Shown piece after piece: positions 1 through 6,398 of a DNA stretch of 6,590 nucleotides (position 1 is the first letter of the stretch; each line of letters starts with the position of its first letter). This stretch comes from Candidatus Hydrogenedentota bacterium. GTDB lineage: Bacteria > Hydrogenedentota > Hydrogenedentia > Hydrogenedentales > SLHB01. The notes under the pieces were generated by a model. It made no database searches. It had not been told where the DNA came from and worked only from the letters and a program-made list of their open reading frames with translations. The position numbers were made by a program, and so were the translations under genes. The stretch is from contig JAKJDA010000173.1 in NCBI GenBank assembly GCA_022706165.1, positions 1 to 6,590 of the forward strand. The letters run 5' to 3'.

Positions 1-456
1 CTGGTAGGAGCGGGGACGGTCCTGACAGCGGCGAACGCCGAAGCGGCCAAGGCGTGCGGCGCCCGCTTTGCCGTTGCGCCCGGCCTCAATCCGGCAATCG
101 TGAGCAGAGCCCGCGAAATTGGCCTCCCTTTTGTTCCGGGCGTTGCAACGCCGAGCGATATTGAACTGGGCCTTTCGCATGGTTGCGCGTTGTTGAAATT
201 TTTTCCTTCGGAGGCTCTTGGCGGCGTCGCGATGCTCAAGGCGCTTGGGGCTCCGTATGCCCACACGGGAGTCCGATTTGTGCCGACCGGTGGCGTCAAC
301 ATCGGCAATTTGGAAACGTACCTCGCGCTGCCGCTAGTCGCGGCGGTAGGAGGAACCTGGATCGCCACGAAAGACGATTTGGCGCAGGGGAAGTGGGATG
401 ACATCGCGAATCGCTGCAAGGCCGCTGTCGCCATAGCGGCGCGCTTCCGCGAATAG
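1..456 (+). CDS. eda: KDPG/KHG aldolase (2-keto-3-deoxy-6-phosphogluconate aldolase), 5'-truncated by window edge
   Basis: Class I Schiff-base aldolase that cleaves 2-keto-3-deoxy-6-phosphogluconate to pyruvate and glyceraldehyde 3-phosphate in the cytosol, the last step of Entner-Doudoroff and of many uronate/sugar-acid routes. The frame is open from base 1, giving 151 residues. E. coli Eda is about 213, so about 60 N-terminal residues, including the catalytic Glu45 region, lie outside the window. In order I see VGAGTVLT at residues 2-9, VAPGLNP at 25-31, FVPGVATP at 44-51, LKFFPSE at 65-71 with the Schiff-base lysine at 66, the phosphate-binding PTGGV at 95-99, and VGGTW at 116-120. These match the Eda family in order and spacing. 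A GTG at 100 is internal to the conserved fold and is not the start. The isomerase gene follows 13 nt downstream. The substrate (KDPG, KHG or the galacto epimer) cannot be fixed from this fragment. Confidence 0.93.
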   Translation: MVGAGTVLTAANAEAAKACGARFAVAPGLNPAIVSRAREIGLPFVPGVATPSDIELGLSHGCALLKFFPSEALGGVAMLKALGAPYAHTGVRFVPTGGVNIGNLETYLALPLVAAVGGTWIATKDDLAQGKWDDIANRCKAAVAIAARFRE

Positions 457-469
457 AGGGGAAACCGGC

Positions 470-1027
470 ATGAAGAAAAACGAAATGGATGCGTTGCGCC
501 AGAAAGCCGTGGGCTATTTTGAACGGGCGGGCATCGTCTTGACGCCTGCGGAACGGGAAGCCATCGAAGTGACGGACTATGAGCTGGGACGCTTCGAGGA
601 TATCGGGCTGTTTTTGTTGACTTATTTCAACACAGGAAGATCGAGCGCGCGCGAACTCGTGCTGCTCCCGAACCAGGCGTGTCCGGAACATTTTCATCCG
701 CCTTTCATCGACGATGCAGGGGAGAATATCGGGAAAGAAGAGACTTTCCGCTGCCGCATGGGAAAAGTCTATTTGTATGTCGACGGCGAACCGACGCCCA
801 ATCCCCAGGCAAAGCCGCCGGCGTTCCATGGCGATTTTTTCAAGGTGCGGCATGAAGTGGCGTTGAATCCCGGAGACCAATACACGCTCTATCCCGGCAC
901 AAAACATTGGTTCATTGCCGGCCCGGAGGGCGCCATCGTATCGGAGTTTTCCACGCGCATCAAAGACGATGCCGACGTCTTCACCGATCCATCGCTGAGT
1001 CGTTTTAGCCGCATTGAAGAAAGTTGA
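470..1027 (+). CDS. D-lyxose/D-mannose ketol-isomerase, cupin family (YdaE-like)
   Basis: Metal-dependent cupin sugar isomerase, known in the family to interconvert D-lyxose with D-xylulose and D-mannose with D-fructose (EC 5.3.1.15). The 185 residues resemble B. subtilis YdaE, as remembered, along most of their length. Shared features are an N-terminal AGIVLT motif at 20-25, RELVLLPNQ at 61-69, the metal motif CPEHFHPP at 71-78 (His74, His76), KEETFRC at 89-95 (Glu91), and GTKHWF at 143-148 (His146). These give the usual three-His/one-Glu metal site. The C-terminal FTDPSLSRF fits the family end. The ATG at 470 has a GAGGGG-type ribosome site about 7 nt upstream; a second ATG at 485 is less well placed. 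It sits between the aldolase and a GntR regulator with short gaps, so all three are probably one operon for sugar or sugar-acid catabolism. The family is clear; the true in vivo substrate is inference. Confidence 0.9.
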   Translation: MKKNEMDALRQKAVGYFERAGIVLTPAEREAIEVTDYELGRFEDIGLFLLTYFNTGRSSARELVLLPNQACPEHFHPPFIDDAGENIGKEETFRCRMGKVYLYVDGEPTPNPQAKPPAFHGDFFKVRHEVALNPGDQYTLYPGTKHWFIAGPEGAIVSEFSTRIKDDADVFTDPSLSRFSRIEES

Positions 1028-1032
1028 CGGAG
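1027..1032 (+). promoter_or_regulatory. Ribosome binding site deciding the GntR start
   Basis: ACGGAG, 8 nt before the ATG at 1041. It overlaps the last base of the isomerase stop codon (1025-1027). It favours the ATG over the in-frame TTG at 1014. Confidence 0.55.
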
Positions 1033-1040
1033 TTCCCCGA

Positions 1041-1808
1041 ATGCCCGATCAGGCGTCATCTCCCTTGTTCGAGCGAGACGAGCGTTTCCGCTTGGACGCA
1101 TCCTCGCCCGTGCCGCTCTATCACCAGATTGAGCAGATCCTCCTTGAACGCATCGGTCAAACCGATTCGCTCGGATCCCGGTTGCCTTCCGAGAAGGATT
1201 TGATGGAAGTCTTTGGCGTGGGGCGCGCCACCGTAAAGCGAACCCTCGACAATCTCGCCGCAAAAGGATTGCTCGAACGGCGGCGCGCACTCGGAACCCG
1301 CGTCGTGCGGCAGCAGATCACCGAGAATTTGACGCGCCTGACCAGTTATTCCGAAGAAATGTGCGCCAAGTCCCTGGGCGTCCGTACACGAATCGTTGAA
1401 GCGAAAATTCATGCGCCCACCCGGCATGTGCGCGACCGTCTCCAGCTTGCCGAGGGCGAGAAAACGCTGTGCCTCAAACGGCTGCGGGGAACGATCGCGG
1501 CGTTTCCCGTCGTGTTTTTTCAGTCGGAAATCCCCGTCAGCTACGGCATTCAGGCCGACGAAGATTTCAGCGGTTCGCTGTACCGCCTCATCGAAGAGAC
1601 ACACGGAATCCCCATCGAATGCGCCGAGGAGGAGATTTGCGCCGCCCACGCCCGCGCCGATGAGGCGCGTTTGCTGGGCATTCGACGCGGCGATTGCGTC
1701 CTGGTGCTGGAGCGCGTCACTCGAACGCGCGACAACCACCCTTTGGAATTCGTTCGTGGCGTCTACCGCCCCGAACATTACAAGTTCTCGATACGCCTGC
1801 GGCGTTGA
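1041..1808 (+). CDS. GntR-family (HutC subfamily) transcriptional regulator with UTRA effector domain
   Basis: DNA-binding regulator of 255 residues, the usual length for HutC-type GntR proteins. The winged helix-turn-helix spans about residues 21-90. It begins with SSPVPLYHQI, has the signature RLPSEKDLMEVFGVGRATVK (47-66) containing the recognition helix, then LLERRRALGTRV for the wing. The rest (about 95-253) is a UTRA domain, the small-molecule-binding fold of HutC, NagR and similar regulators; LCLKRLR, SEIPVSYGI, the ADEARLLGI stretch and LEFVRGVYRPEHYKF are typical. I chose the ATG at 1041 because ACGGAG lies 8 nt before it. A TTG at 1014 would overlap the isomerase gene and add nine unlike residues. 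It lies 13 nt after the isomerase stop, so it probably senses a sugar or sugar phosphate and controls this operon; that role is inferred from position. Confidence 0.92.
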   Translation: MPDQASSPLFERDERFRLDASSPVPLYHQIEQILLERIGQTDSLGSRLPSEKDLMEVFGVGRATVKRTLDNLAAKGLLERRRALGTRVVRQQITENLTRLTSYSEEMCAKSLGVRTRIVEAKIHAPTRHVRDRLQLAEGEKTLCLKRLRGTIAAFPVVFFQSEIPVSYGIQADEDFSGSLYRLIEETHGIPIECAEEEICAAHARADEARLLGIRRGDCVLVLERVTRTRDNHPLEFVRGVYRPEHYKFSIRLRR

Positions 1809-1955
1809 CCGCCCCCCGCTGATCGTTGATCCCAAGCGCTCTCGCCTTTCCATGCGATCGTCCTTTTCCTTAGCCCTCCGCCGCAGAAGGTGAAAGACAA
1901 GTTGCTTCGGTGCGGGAAAATGTGATTAGGTACGTTTTCGAAGGAAGGGAAAGGC
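1809..1955 (+). other. Intergenic leader between the sugar cassette and the sensor phosphatase gene
   Basis: This 147-nt non-coding gap is the longest on the left side, so the phosphatase gene probably has its own promoter here. The only candidate I see is TTGCTT (1902-1907), a 17-nt spacer, and ATTAGG (1925-1930), which is a weak match to the sigma-70 consensus. The ribosome site GGAAGG at 1943-1948 stands 7 nt before the ATG at 1956. I see no clear terminator hairpin after the GntR stop and no riboswitch-like structure. The assignment is tentative. Confidence 0.3.
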
Positions 1956-3602
1956 ATGGATTCACAGCCGGAAGAATTCACCGTTCCAGTGCGGGCGCGC
2001 CCGGACTTGTATCGGGTGTTATGCAGCACGCAGGAGCTGTTCAACACGATCGGCGACGCCTTGATCATCGTAGACGCCCAGGGGCGCGTCTTGTTCTGTA
2101 ACGATATGGCTCGCGCCATGTTCGGCGAGGAAGTTAGCCATCTCGAACTCGAAAACTGGCGCACGCAGTATCAGTACATGATGCCGGACGCGGCCCAGCC
2201 GGGCGGTCCCGACGCCACCCCTTTGTTACGCGGACTGCGAGGCGAAACGGTGACGCGCCAAGACATGCACATCAGCGGCGCGAACATCCGCAGCGTCTGG
2301 GTGAGCGTCATCGCAAGGCCCCACTACGACGGCGGGCGTTTCGAGTGGGCCTATGTCATTCTGCGCGACATCAACCTTCGCAAGTGGTCGGAAGAGGCCA
2401 TGCGCCTGCACGATCGCGTCATGACCTCCGCGATGGACGGAATCGTCATCATCGATGCGCGCAAATCCAACCTTCCCATCGTATACATCAACGCGGGATT
2501 CGAGCGTCTCACCGGTTACAGCCGCGGCGAGGCTCTGGGCCGAGAGTTCGCCTTTGTCTTGCAGGGCGCTCCGGAACAGGAGGCGCGCGAGGAGCTTTCC
2601 CGGGAAATGAACGCGGAACGCGCGGTTGCCGTCGAGGCGGAAATGCGCCGCAAAGACGGCAGCGCATTCCATGCGCGCATCTCCATAACGCCCGTGCGGG
2701 AAGCAACAGACATGCTTACGCATTTTGTCGCCGTGATCGCCGACATCACCGAGTTGATCGCCACTCAGCGCCAGCTCCGGGAAACCACGCGCATGCTGCA
2801 GGAAGCGAATCAGCGAATATCGTGGTCGAACGAATACATGAAGCGCAACCTGCAGGCCGCGGCGAAAGTCCAGCAGGCGCTGTTGCCGAGCACGTTGCCC
2901 GAAATGGATGGTCTCCACTTCGCCTGGGCATTCCGGCCAAACGAGGAGTTGAGCGGCGACATCTTAAACGTAATCCAGCTCGACGATGACCATGTGGCGC
3001 TGTACCTTCTCGACGTCACGGGACATGGGCTGGCGTCCGCCATGCTGTCCGTCGCGGTGAGCCGTCTGCTCTCTCCGGTGCGCAGCGCAACGGCCCTCCT
3101 CTATGAACGCGACGCCGTCACGGGCGAATACTCGGTGGCGAGGCCGGGCAAAGTGGCCACGCGCCTTGCCATGCGTTTCGAATGGGACGCCGAAACAGCG
3201 CAGTTCTTCACGTTTGTGTACGGCTTGATCAATCGGCGCACCCGCGAATTCGCATACGCCTGTGCTGGCCATCCGGCTCCGGTGTGTCTTTCGGACGCAG
3301 GCGTTCACATTCTGGAACAAACCATTGACCTGCCCATCGGCATCATGCAGGGCGACTATACCGAAAAATGCGTCCGGCTCGCTCCGGGATCGCGCCTCTA
3401 TCTCTACTCCGACGGCATCATCGACACGATGAATCCGCGCAATGAACTCTTTGGAATGACGCGCATGACGGACGTGCTGGCGCGCATGCGCCCGCATCCG
3501 CTGGCCGAAGGGGTCGAAGCGCTCATGAATGCGCTGCACGCATGGAGGGAAGAAGGAAGCGTCAAAGACGACATGTCCCTTCTTGCAGCCGAAATCGACT
3601 GA
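1956..3602 (+). CDS. PAS - LOV-like PAS - PP2C (SpoIIE/RsbU-type) sensor serine phosphatase
   Basis: Soluble sensor phosphatase of 548 residues with no membrane segment visible. Family members dephosphorylate serine on STAS anti-anti-sigma antagonists in partner-switching pathways. Domains in order: PAS 1 (about 24-140, starting TQELFNTIGDALIIVDAQGR), PAS 2 (about 150-268, with VYINAGFERLTGYS, KDGSAFHARISITPV and FVAVIADITE), a helical coiled-coil linker (about 266-305), then the PP2C domain (about 300-548). Metal-binding aspartates are Asp335 in LSGD, Asp353 in LLDVTGHG, Asp486 in YSDG and Asp539 in VKDDMSLL; VQQALLPSTLP and CAGHPAPV are also typical. The catalytic core looks intact. PAS 2 is closely LOV-like but lacks the GxNCRFLQ cysteine, reading GREFAFVLQG instead (195-204). 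There is no C-terminal output domain and no STAS or anti-sigma kinase gene next to it, so its target is unknown. The start is supported by GGAAGG 7 nt upstream. Confidence 0.93.
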   Translation: MDSQPEEFTVPVRARPDLYRVLCSTQELFNTIGDALIIVDAQGRVLFCNDMARAMFGEEVSHLELENWRTQYQYMMPDAAQPGGPDATPLLRGLRGETVTRQDMHISGANIRSVWVSVIARPHYDGGRFEWAYVILRDINLRKWSEEAMRLHDRVMTSAMDGIVIIDARKSNLPIVYINAGFERLTGYSRGEALGREFAFVLQGAPEQEAREELSREMNAERAVAVEAEMRRKDGSAFHARISITPVREATDMLTHFVAVIADITELIATQRQLRETTRMLQEANQRISWSNEYMKRNLQAAAKVQQALLPSTLPEMDGLHFAWAFRPNEELSGDILNVIQLDDDHVALYLLDVTGHGLASAMLSVAVSRLLSPVRSATALLYERDAVTGEYSVARPGKVATRLAMRFEWDAETAQFFTFVYGLINRRTREFAYACAGHPAPVCLSDAGVHILEQTIDLPIGIMQGDYTEKCVRLAPGSRLYLYSDGIIDTMNPRNELFGMTRMTDVLARMRPHPLAEGVEALMNALHAWREEGSVKDDMSLLAAEID

Positions 3603-3623
3603 ATGCGCGGCTGCGGCGCATTC
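3601..3623. terminator. Hairpin between convergent genes, possible bidirectional terminator
   Basis: GAATGCGC (3601-3608) and its exact reverse complement GCGCATTC (3616-3623) flank a 7-nt loop, giving a perfect 8-bp stem. It begins inside the stop codon of the phosphatase gene and ends 12 nt before the stop of the opposing UroD-like gene. No T-run follows on either strand, so intrinsic termination would be weak. Position is the main support. Confidence 0.45.
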
Positions 3624-3624
3624 C

Positions 3625-3634
3625 CGCACGTGCG
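3625..3634. repeat. Perfect 10-bp palindrome CGCACGTGCG
   Basis: CGCACGTGCG equals its own reverse complement and fills the last bases before the UroD-like stop codon, right after the 8-bp hairpin. It could be a second small stem or a chance GC-rich palindrome. No function can be assigned from sequence. Confidence 0.4.
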
Positions 3635-4789
3635 TCAGCCGAACGTTTCGCGCATGCGTTCGCAATAGTGGCGAATGGCGTCCCATTCGGCGTCAGGCGC
3701 GATGCGATGGTCCGGACACGGGATATAGCCCCCCAACTCGACCAGCGGCTTGAGCCGTTCGACTTCCTCATCGACCGCGGCGCGGTCTCGGGCGAAAACG
3801 ACTTTGTTCATGCCGCCCACGCCGCGCAGTTCTTTCCCGTACGTTTCCCGCCACGGCGCGATGCTGGCGCCCCACGTGCCGACTTCGATGGGAAACATGG
3901 TGTTGACGCCGTTGTTGATCCAGGCGGGGATAAGCGCGTCGATGCAGCCATCGCAGTCGAGCGAAACGATCGTGATGCCGTATTGGCGCAGTAGATGGGT
4001 GATGCGTTTGTAGTGCGGACCGACTTTCTCGTCGAATACGCTGGGGATGACCAGCGGGCCGTTTTTGAAACAGATGTCTTCCCAAAAATGTCCGAAATCG
4101 AATTTCGCGCCGCTTTCCAAGGCCATTTTGACGCACCGGTAACAGAGTTCCCCGACGGCGTCGATGATCTCCGTAAAAAGGGCGTCGTCCTCGGCAAACA
4201 AATAACTCGCGCCCGTCACGCCGAGAATATTGCGAATGTTTCCAAACAGGCTGCCGCAGTGAAGGCCGTAGAGATAATCGCGATCGTCATTTCGGAGAAA
4301 ATCCAAGCCGCCTTTGGGCCAAGGGATCGATGTTTCGCCGGTCCATACGTGCACGTCGCGAACGCGATCCTCGGAAAACTGCAGCCGATGCCGGTAATGC
4401 TCTTCCCAAGAGGACCGGTCCTTCAGCAGATGATCTATCTCCGCGGGAATGGAGCCAGCCCCTGGTTTCTCCAACACGACGACGCCATCGCCATTGCGCA
4501 CCTTTTTGACGCCGTCCGTCAGTTCCTCGAGCACCTCGGGTTCAAAACCCGGCGCGAGAAAGGCGTTCGGGTAGAACATGGACTGATAGTTCGCGTCAAA
4601 CCCCAGTTTTGTCCCGATAATCTTGTCCTCGAGATTCCCATCTCCATGCTTTTCGGCCTGTTCCCGGGTGATATGTCCTTCTTCCGCCCACTTGTCGAGC
4701 GTCTCTCTCCAGAACCCAAAATGGACCAACGGAAGCCGATCGTACGGTTGGTAGTTGAGAACAGCAAGAATCCGTTCGCGATTTGTCAT
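3635..4789 (-). CDS. Uroporphyrinogen decarboxylase superfamily protein (not haem HemE), function unknown
   Basis: A 384-residue URO-D-superfamily protein. It opens with TNRERILAVLNYQPYDRLP (2-20), the typical start of the UroD-like/MtaA-like proteins that are expanded in PVC-type and anaerobic bacteria. Other landmarks are GHFWEDICFKNGPLVIP (233-249), VSLDCDGCIDALIPAW (275-290), GVNTMFPIEVG (294-304) and the C-terminal GGYIPCPDHRIAPD (353-366). These place it with uncharacterised UroD-family or corrinoid methyltransferase-related proteins rather than HemE. His234, Cys240, Cys279, Cys282, Cys358 and His361 are candidate metal or substrate ligands, but the MtaA His-x-Cys zinc pattern is not clearly present. 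The ATG at 4789 is chosen because GGAGG (minus strand, 4794-4798) lies 4 nt upstream. A longer frame to 4894 would overlap the lipoprotein gene and add a non-family tail. The gene lies 58 nt downstream of the lipoprotein and converges on the phosphatase gene. Substrate and pathway are unknown. Confidence 0.88.
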   Translation of the reverse strand: MTNRERILAVLNYQPYDRLPLVHFGFWRETLDKWAEEGHITREQAEKHGDGNLEDKIIGTKLGFDANYQSMFYPNAFLAPGFEPEVLEELTDGVKKVRNGDGVVVLEKPGAGSIPAEIDHLLKDRSSWEEHYRHRLQFSEDRVRDVHVWTGETSIPWPKGGLDFLRNDDRDYLYGLHCGSLFGNIRNILGVTGASYLFAEDDALFTEIIDAVGELCYRCVKMALESGAKFDFGHFWEDICFKNGPLVIPSVFDEKVGPHYKRITHLLRQYGITIVSLDCDGCIDALIPAWINNGVNTMFPIEVGTWGASIAPWRETYGKELRGVGGMNKVVFARDRAAVDEEVERLKPLVELGGYIPCPDHRIAPDAEWDAIRHYCERMRETFG

Positions 4790-4815
4790 CGTTCCTCCGC
4801 TTGCGTAAATGGATA

Positions 4816-4837
4816 AAGGAAGCGGAACGCTTTCCTT
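4816..4837 (-). terminator. Hairpin between the lipoprotein and UroD-like genes, possible terminator or attenuator
   Basis: On the minus strand AAGGAAAGCG pairs with CGCTTCCTT across a 3-nt loop, giving a 9-bp stem with one bulged base. It starts 10 nt after the lipoprotein stop and is followed only by a short TAT, so the T-tract is poor. It could partly separate the UroD-like gene from the MCE operon. Alternatively it is a stabilising structure or chance. Confidence 0.35.
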
Positions 4838-4847
4838 GACGGCATAA

Positions 4848-5423
4848 CTATTTCGACGCAATCTGAGACGCTGCGTCTCGGGCAACTCTCGCAACGGCTT
4901 TGGTCATCGCCTCGGTCAACGCGGCGGGGCCTTCGCAGGACATTGGCTCCGTCGCCGAAACGGCATCCGCCCAGATGAGATCGCGGTCGCCGAAAGAGCG
5001 CAATTCCAGGCGAACTTCGCATAACGCCGAGGCCTTGCCCGCCGTCCGGACCTCTTCAAAACGCCTGAGTTCGCCGGTCAACAGATAGGTCGGACTTCGC
5101 ATGTCCGCGGCGTCCCCCACATCCCGGAAACGATGCGTCGCGGTCAACGCATCCAATAAGGCTTTTCCCACGACATCGCGCGGCATGTCCGTCCACGCCG
5201 CATGTGGATACGCGTCCACCGCATTTCCATCGGCGACGAACAGCATCCTTTCGTTGTGCATGCGTCCCGCCAGCAGCGGGCGCATTCCGATCGTGCGATC
5301 GGTGGCCTGCATCCGCTCGATCGCGATCTCGGGATATACCGCAAAATAGCGCATGGGCACATAGCGCACTCCGCCGCAGCCCAGCGCCGACAACACGAAA
5401 ACAAGAATAACGGCCCTATGCAT
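4848..5423 (-). CDS. ABC-type transport auxiliary lipoprotein (PqiC/YmbA-like) of the MCE operon
   Basis: A periplasm-facing lipoprotein of 191 residues. It has a short signal peptide (MHR, then a hydrophobic run at 4-15) and the lipobox ALGC with lipidated Cys16. Gly at +2 fits outer-membrane sorting by the Lol rule. The mature part resembles the ABC_trans_aux family: RYFAVYP near the N-terminus (26-31), then IGMRPLLAGRM (45-55), a WTDMPRDVVGKALLDAL helix (77-93) and YLLTGELRRFEEV (113-125). Two further cysteines, Cys135 and Cys163, could form a disulfide. Family members help MCE proteins bridge inner and outer membranes for lipid transport. The minus-strand ATG at 5423 overlaps the MCE stop by one base (TGATG), with GGGAGG 6 nt upstream; a GTG just before it (5426) would be only 3 nt from that site. 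The family call rests on pattern and context, as similarity in this family is low. Confidence 0.8.
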   Translation of the reverse strand: MHRAVILVFVLSALGCGGVRYVPMRYFAVYPEIAIERMQATDRTIGMRPLLAGRMHNERMLFVADGNAVDAYPHAAWTDMPRDVVGKALLDALTATHRFRDVGDAADMRSPTYLLTGELRRFEEVRTAGKASALCEVRLELRSFGDRDLIWADAVSATEPMSCEGPAALTEAMTKAVARVARDAASQIASK

Positions 5424-6391
5424 CACTTGCCTCCCGACGGTTCGCCTCGTCCCCTGAGCAGCGAGGCAGGGTCTTGTTTGAGATATTCCGCGAGTTCGCG
5501 AATGGATTGCAGCGTGGCGTCCAAAGCCTTGAGCGTCTCGCGGAAATTGTATTCGGCGCTGTCCACGTTGGCGCCGAACGACCCCGCCGCCTTGGTCAAG
5601 GCCTCGGACGTTATGGACAATTTCGCCACCAGTTCGTTGGCGTTGCGGGCGGTGTCCCCAATCGCTTTTACGGTCTCATCCAGTTGCAGCGGTTCCACTT
5701 TGGCGTTAAGCGTCGCGAGCAGCTTGTCGGCATCCGCCGCGACAGTGCGCGCGGACTTCATCGCCTCGCGGAAGTCGTCAATGCCTGGCTGAGCCTTTTC
5801 CGCAATGCCCTGTAGGGCGCTGTCCGCGGCAGCGACAAACTTCCGGCTGTCATCCACAAACCCATTGAAGTTGCGCACCGTCTCGGTCAGCTCTCCTTCC
5901 TCCATTCCTTCGACCCCCTTCCGAATTTGGGCGATCGTCGCGCGAATATCATCGAGCACGTCTTGCACCTGAGACACAAAATTCTGCACGACGCTGGGGC
6001 TCGCGGGAATCTGCGATCCGGGCCTTAGCGGCGGCGCCGCGCGATCGCCGCCTTCCAATGAAACCGCCATCATGCCTGTCGCCAGGCTATAGATGACGAG
6101 CTTGGCCTTCACGCCTTCGTGGAGTTCGGCCTTGCGCGGATCGATGCGGATATCTACGTGGGGCAATCCCTCATCCGTGACTCGAGTCGCGGCGACTTTG
6201 CCAATGGGCACGCCTTTGAACTCGACCACCGATCCTTCGCCGAGACCAAGAACCGATTCGGAAAATTCTATCCAATATGGAATCGATTCGCCCCGGCCAT
6301 AGCCGCCGATGTACAGCAACAGCGCCGTCAACGCCGACGCATTGATGAGGAGAAATATCCCCACTTTCGCTTTTTGGCCCCGTGTCGCCAC
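5423..6391 (-). CDS. MCE-domain (MlaD/PqiB-like) substrate-binding protein of an ABC lipid transporter
   Basis: Inner-membrane-anchored periplasmic protein of 322 residues that forms the lipid-binding ring of an MCE transport system. It has a short basic N-terminus, one membrane segment (about 9-30) and a single MCE domain (about 38-115) with the hallmark LGLGEGSVVEFKGVPIGKV at 48-66. After a short Pro-rich link, a long helical region (about 132-307) follows, which in PqiB/LetB-type proteins builds a tunnel or needle. The end contains LAEYLKQDPASLLRGR (300-315), a recurring C-terminal motif of MCE proteins. The start is a GTG at 6391, supported by AAGGAG (minus strand, 6399-6404) 7 nt upstream. 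The ATPase gene ends 15 nt before it and the auxiliary lipoprotein overlaps its stop, so the three are one operon. E. coli MlaD (about 180 residues) lacks the long helical extension, so this is closer to the longer MCE type. The lipid carried is unknown. Confidence 0.93.
   Translation of the reverse strand: MATRGQKAKVGIFLLINASALTALLLYIGGYGRGESIPYWIEFSESVLGLGEGSVVEFKGVPIGKVAATRVTDEGLPHVDIRIDPRKAELHEGVKAKLVIYSLATGMMAVSLEGGDRAAPPLRPGSQIPASPSVVQNFVSQVQDVLDDIRATIAQIRKGVEGMEEGELTETVRNFNGFVDDSRKFVAAADSALQGIAEKAQPGIDDFREAMKSARTVAADADKLLATLNAKVEPLQLDETVKAIGDTARNANELVAKLSITSEALTKAAGSFGANVDSAEYNFRETLKALDATLQSIRELAEYLKQDPASLLRGRGEPSGGK
5430..5435 (-). promoter_or_regulatory. Ribosome binding site inside the MCE gene end, deciding the lipoprotein start
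   Basis: On the minus strand GGGAGG lies within the last codons of the MCE gene, 6 nt before the ATG at 5423. It points to translational coupling through the TGATG overlap and favours the ATG over the adjacent GTG at 5426. Confidence 0.6.
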
Positions 6392-6398
6392 CGTGGTG

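Noticed and set aside
1014..1040. A TTG start for the GntR gene overlapping the isomerase end.
   Set aside because: The ATG at 1041 has ACGGAG at good spacing, and the extra nine residues are not part of the GntR fold.
1797..1815. A short GCGG/CCGC inverted repeat at the GntR stop as a terminator.
   Set aside because: The stem is only about 4 bp and has no T-tract, so it is expected by chance in GC-rich sequence.
1056..1853. A 265-codon open frame on the minus strand opposite the GntR gene.
   Set aside because: It mirrors a gene with clear wHTH and UTRA signatures. Its product shows no recognisable motif, and long antisense frames are common in GC-rich coding DNA.
1885..1910. A sigma-54-type promoter suggested by TTGCT before the phosphatase gene.
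   Set aside because: The nearest upstream GG is 13 nt from the GC; sigma-54 sites need 10 nt, and the remaining consensus is absent.
2964..3686. A 240-codon minus-strand frame running through the end of the phosphatase gene and the convergent gap.
   Set aside because: It is the antisense of the conserved PP2C catalytic domain, has no recognisable motif, and would overlap the end of the UroD-like gene on the same strand.
3995..4816. A 273-codon plus-strand frame opposite the UroD-like gene.
   Set aside because: The minus-strand product has family motifs from end to end with a good ribosome site; the plus-strand product resembles no family I know.
4790..4894. An N-terminal extension of the UroD-like gene by 35 codons.
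   Set aside because: It would overlap the end of the lipoprotein gene. The family sequence begins exactly at the ATG at 4789, which has its own GGAGG site.
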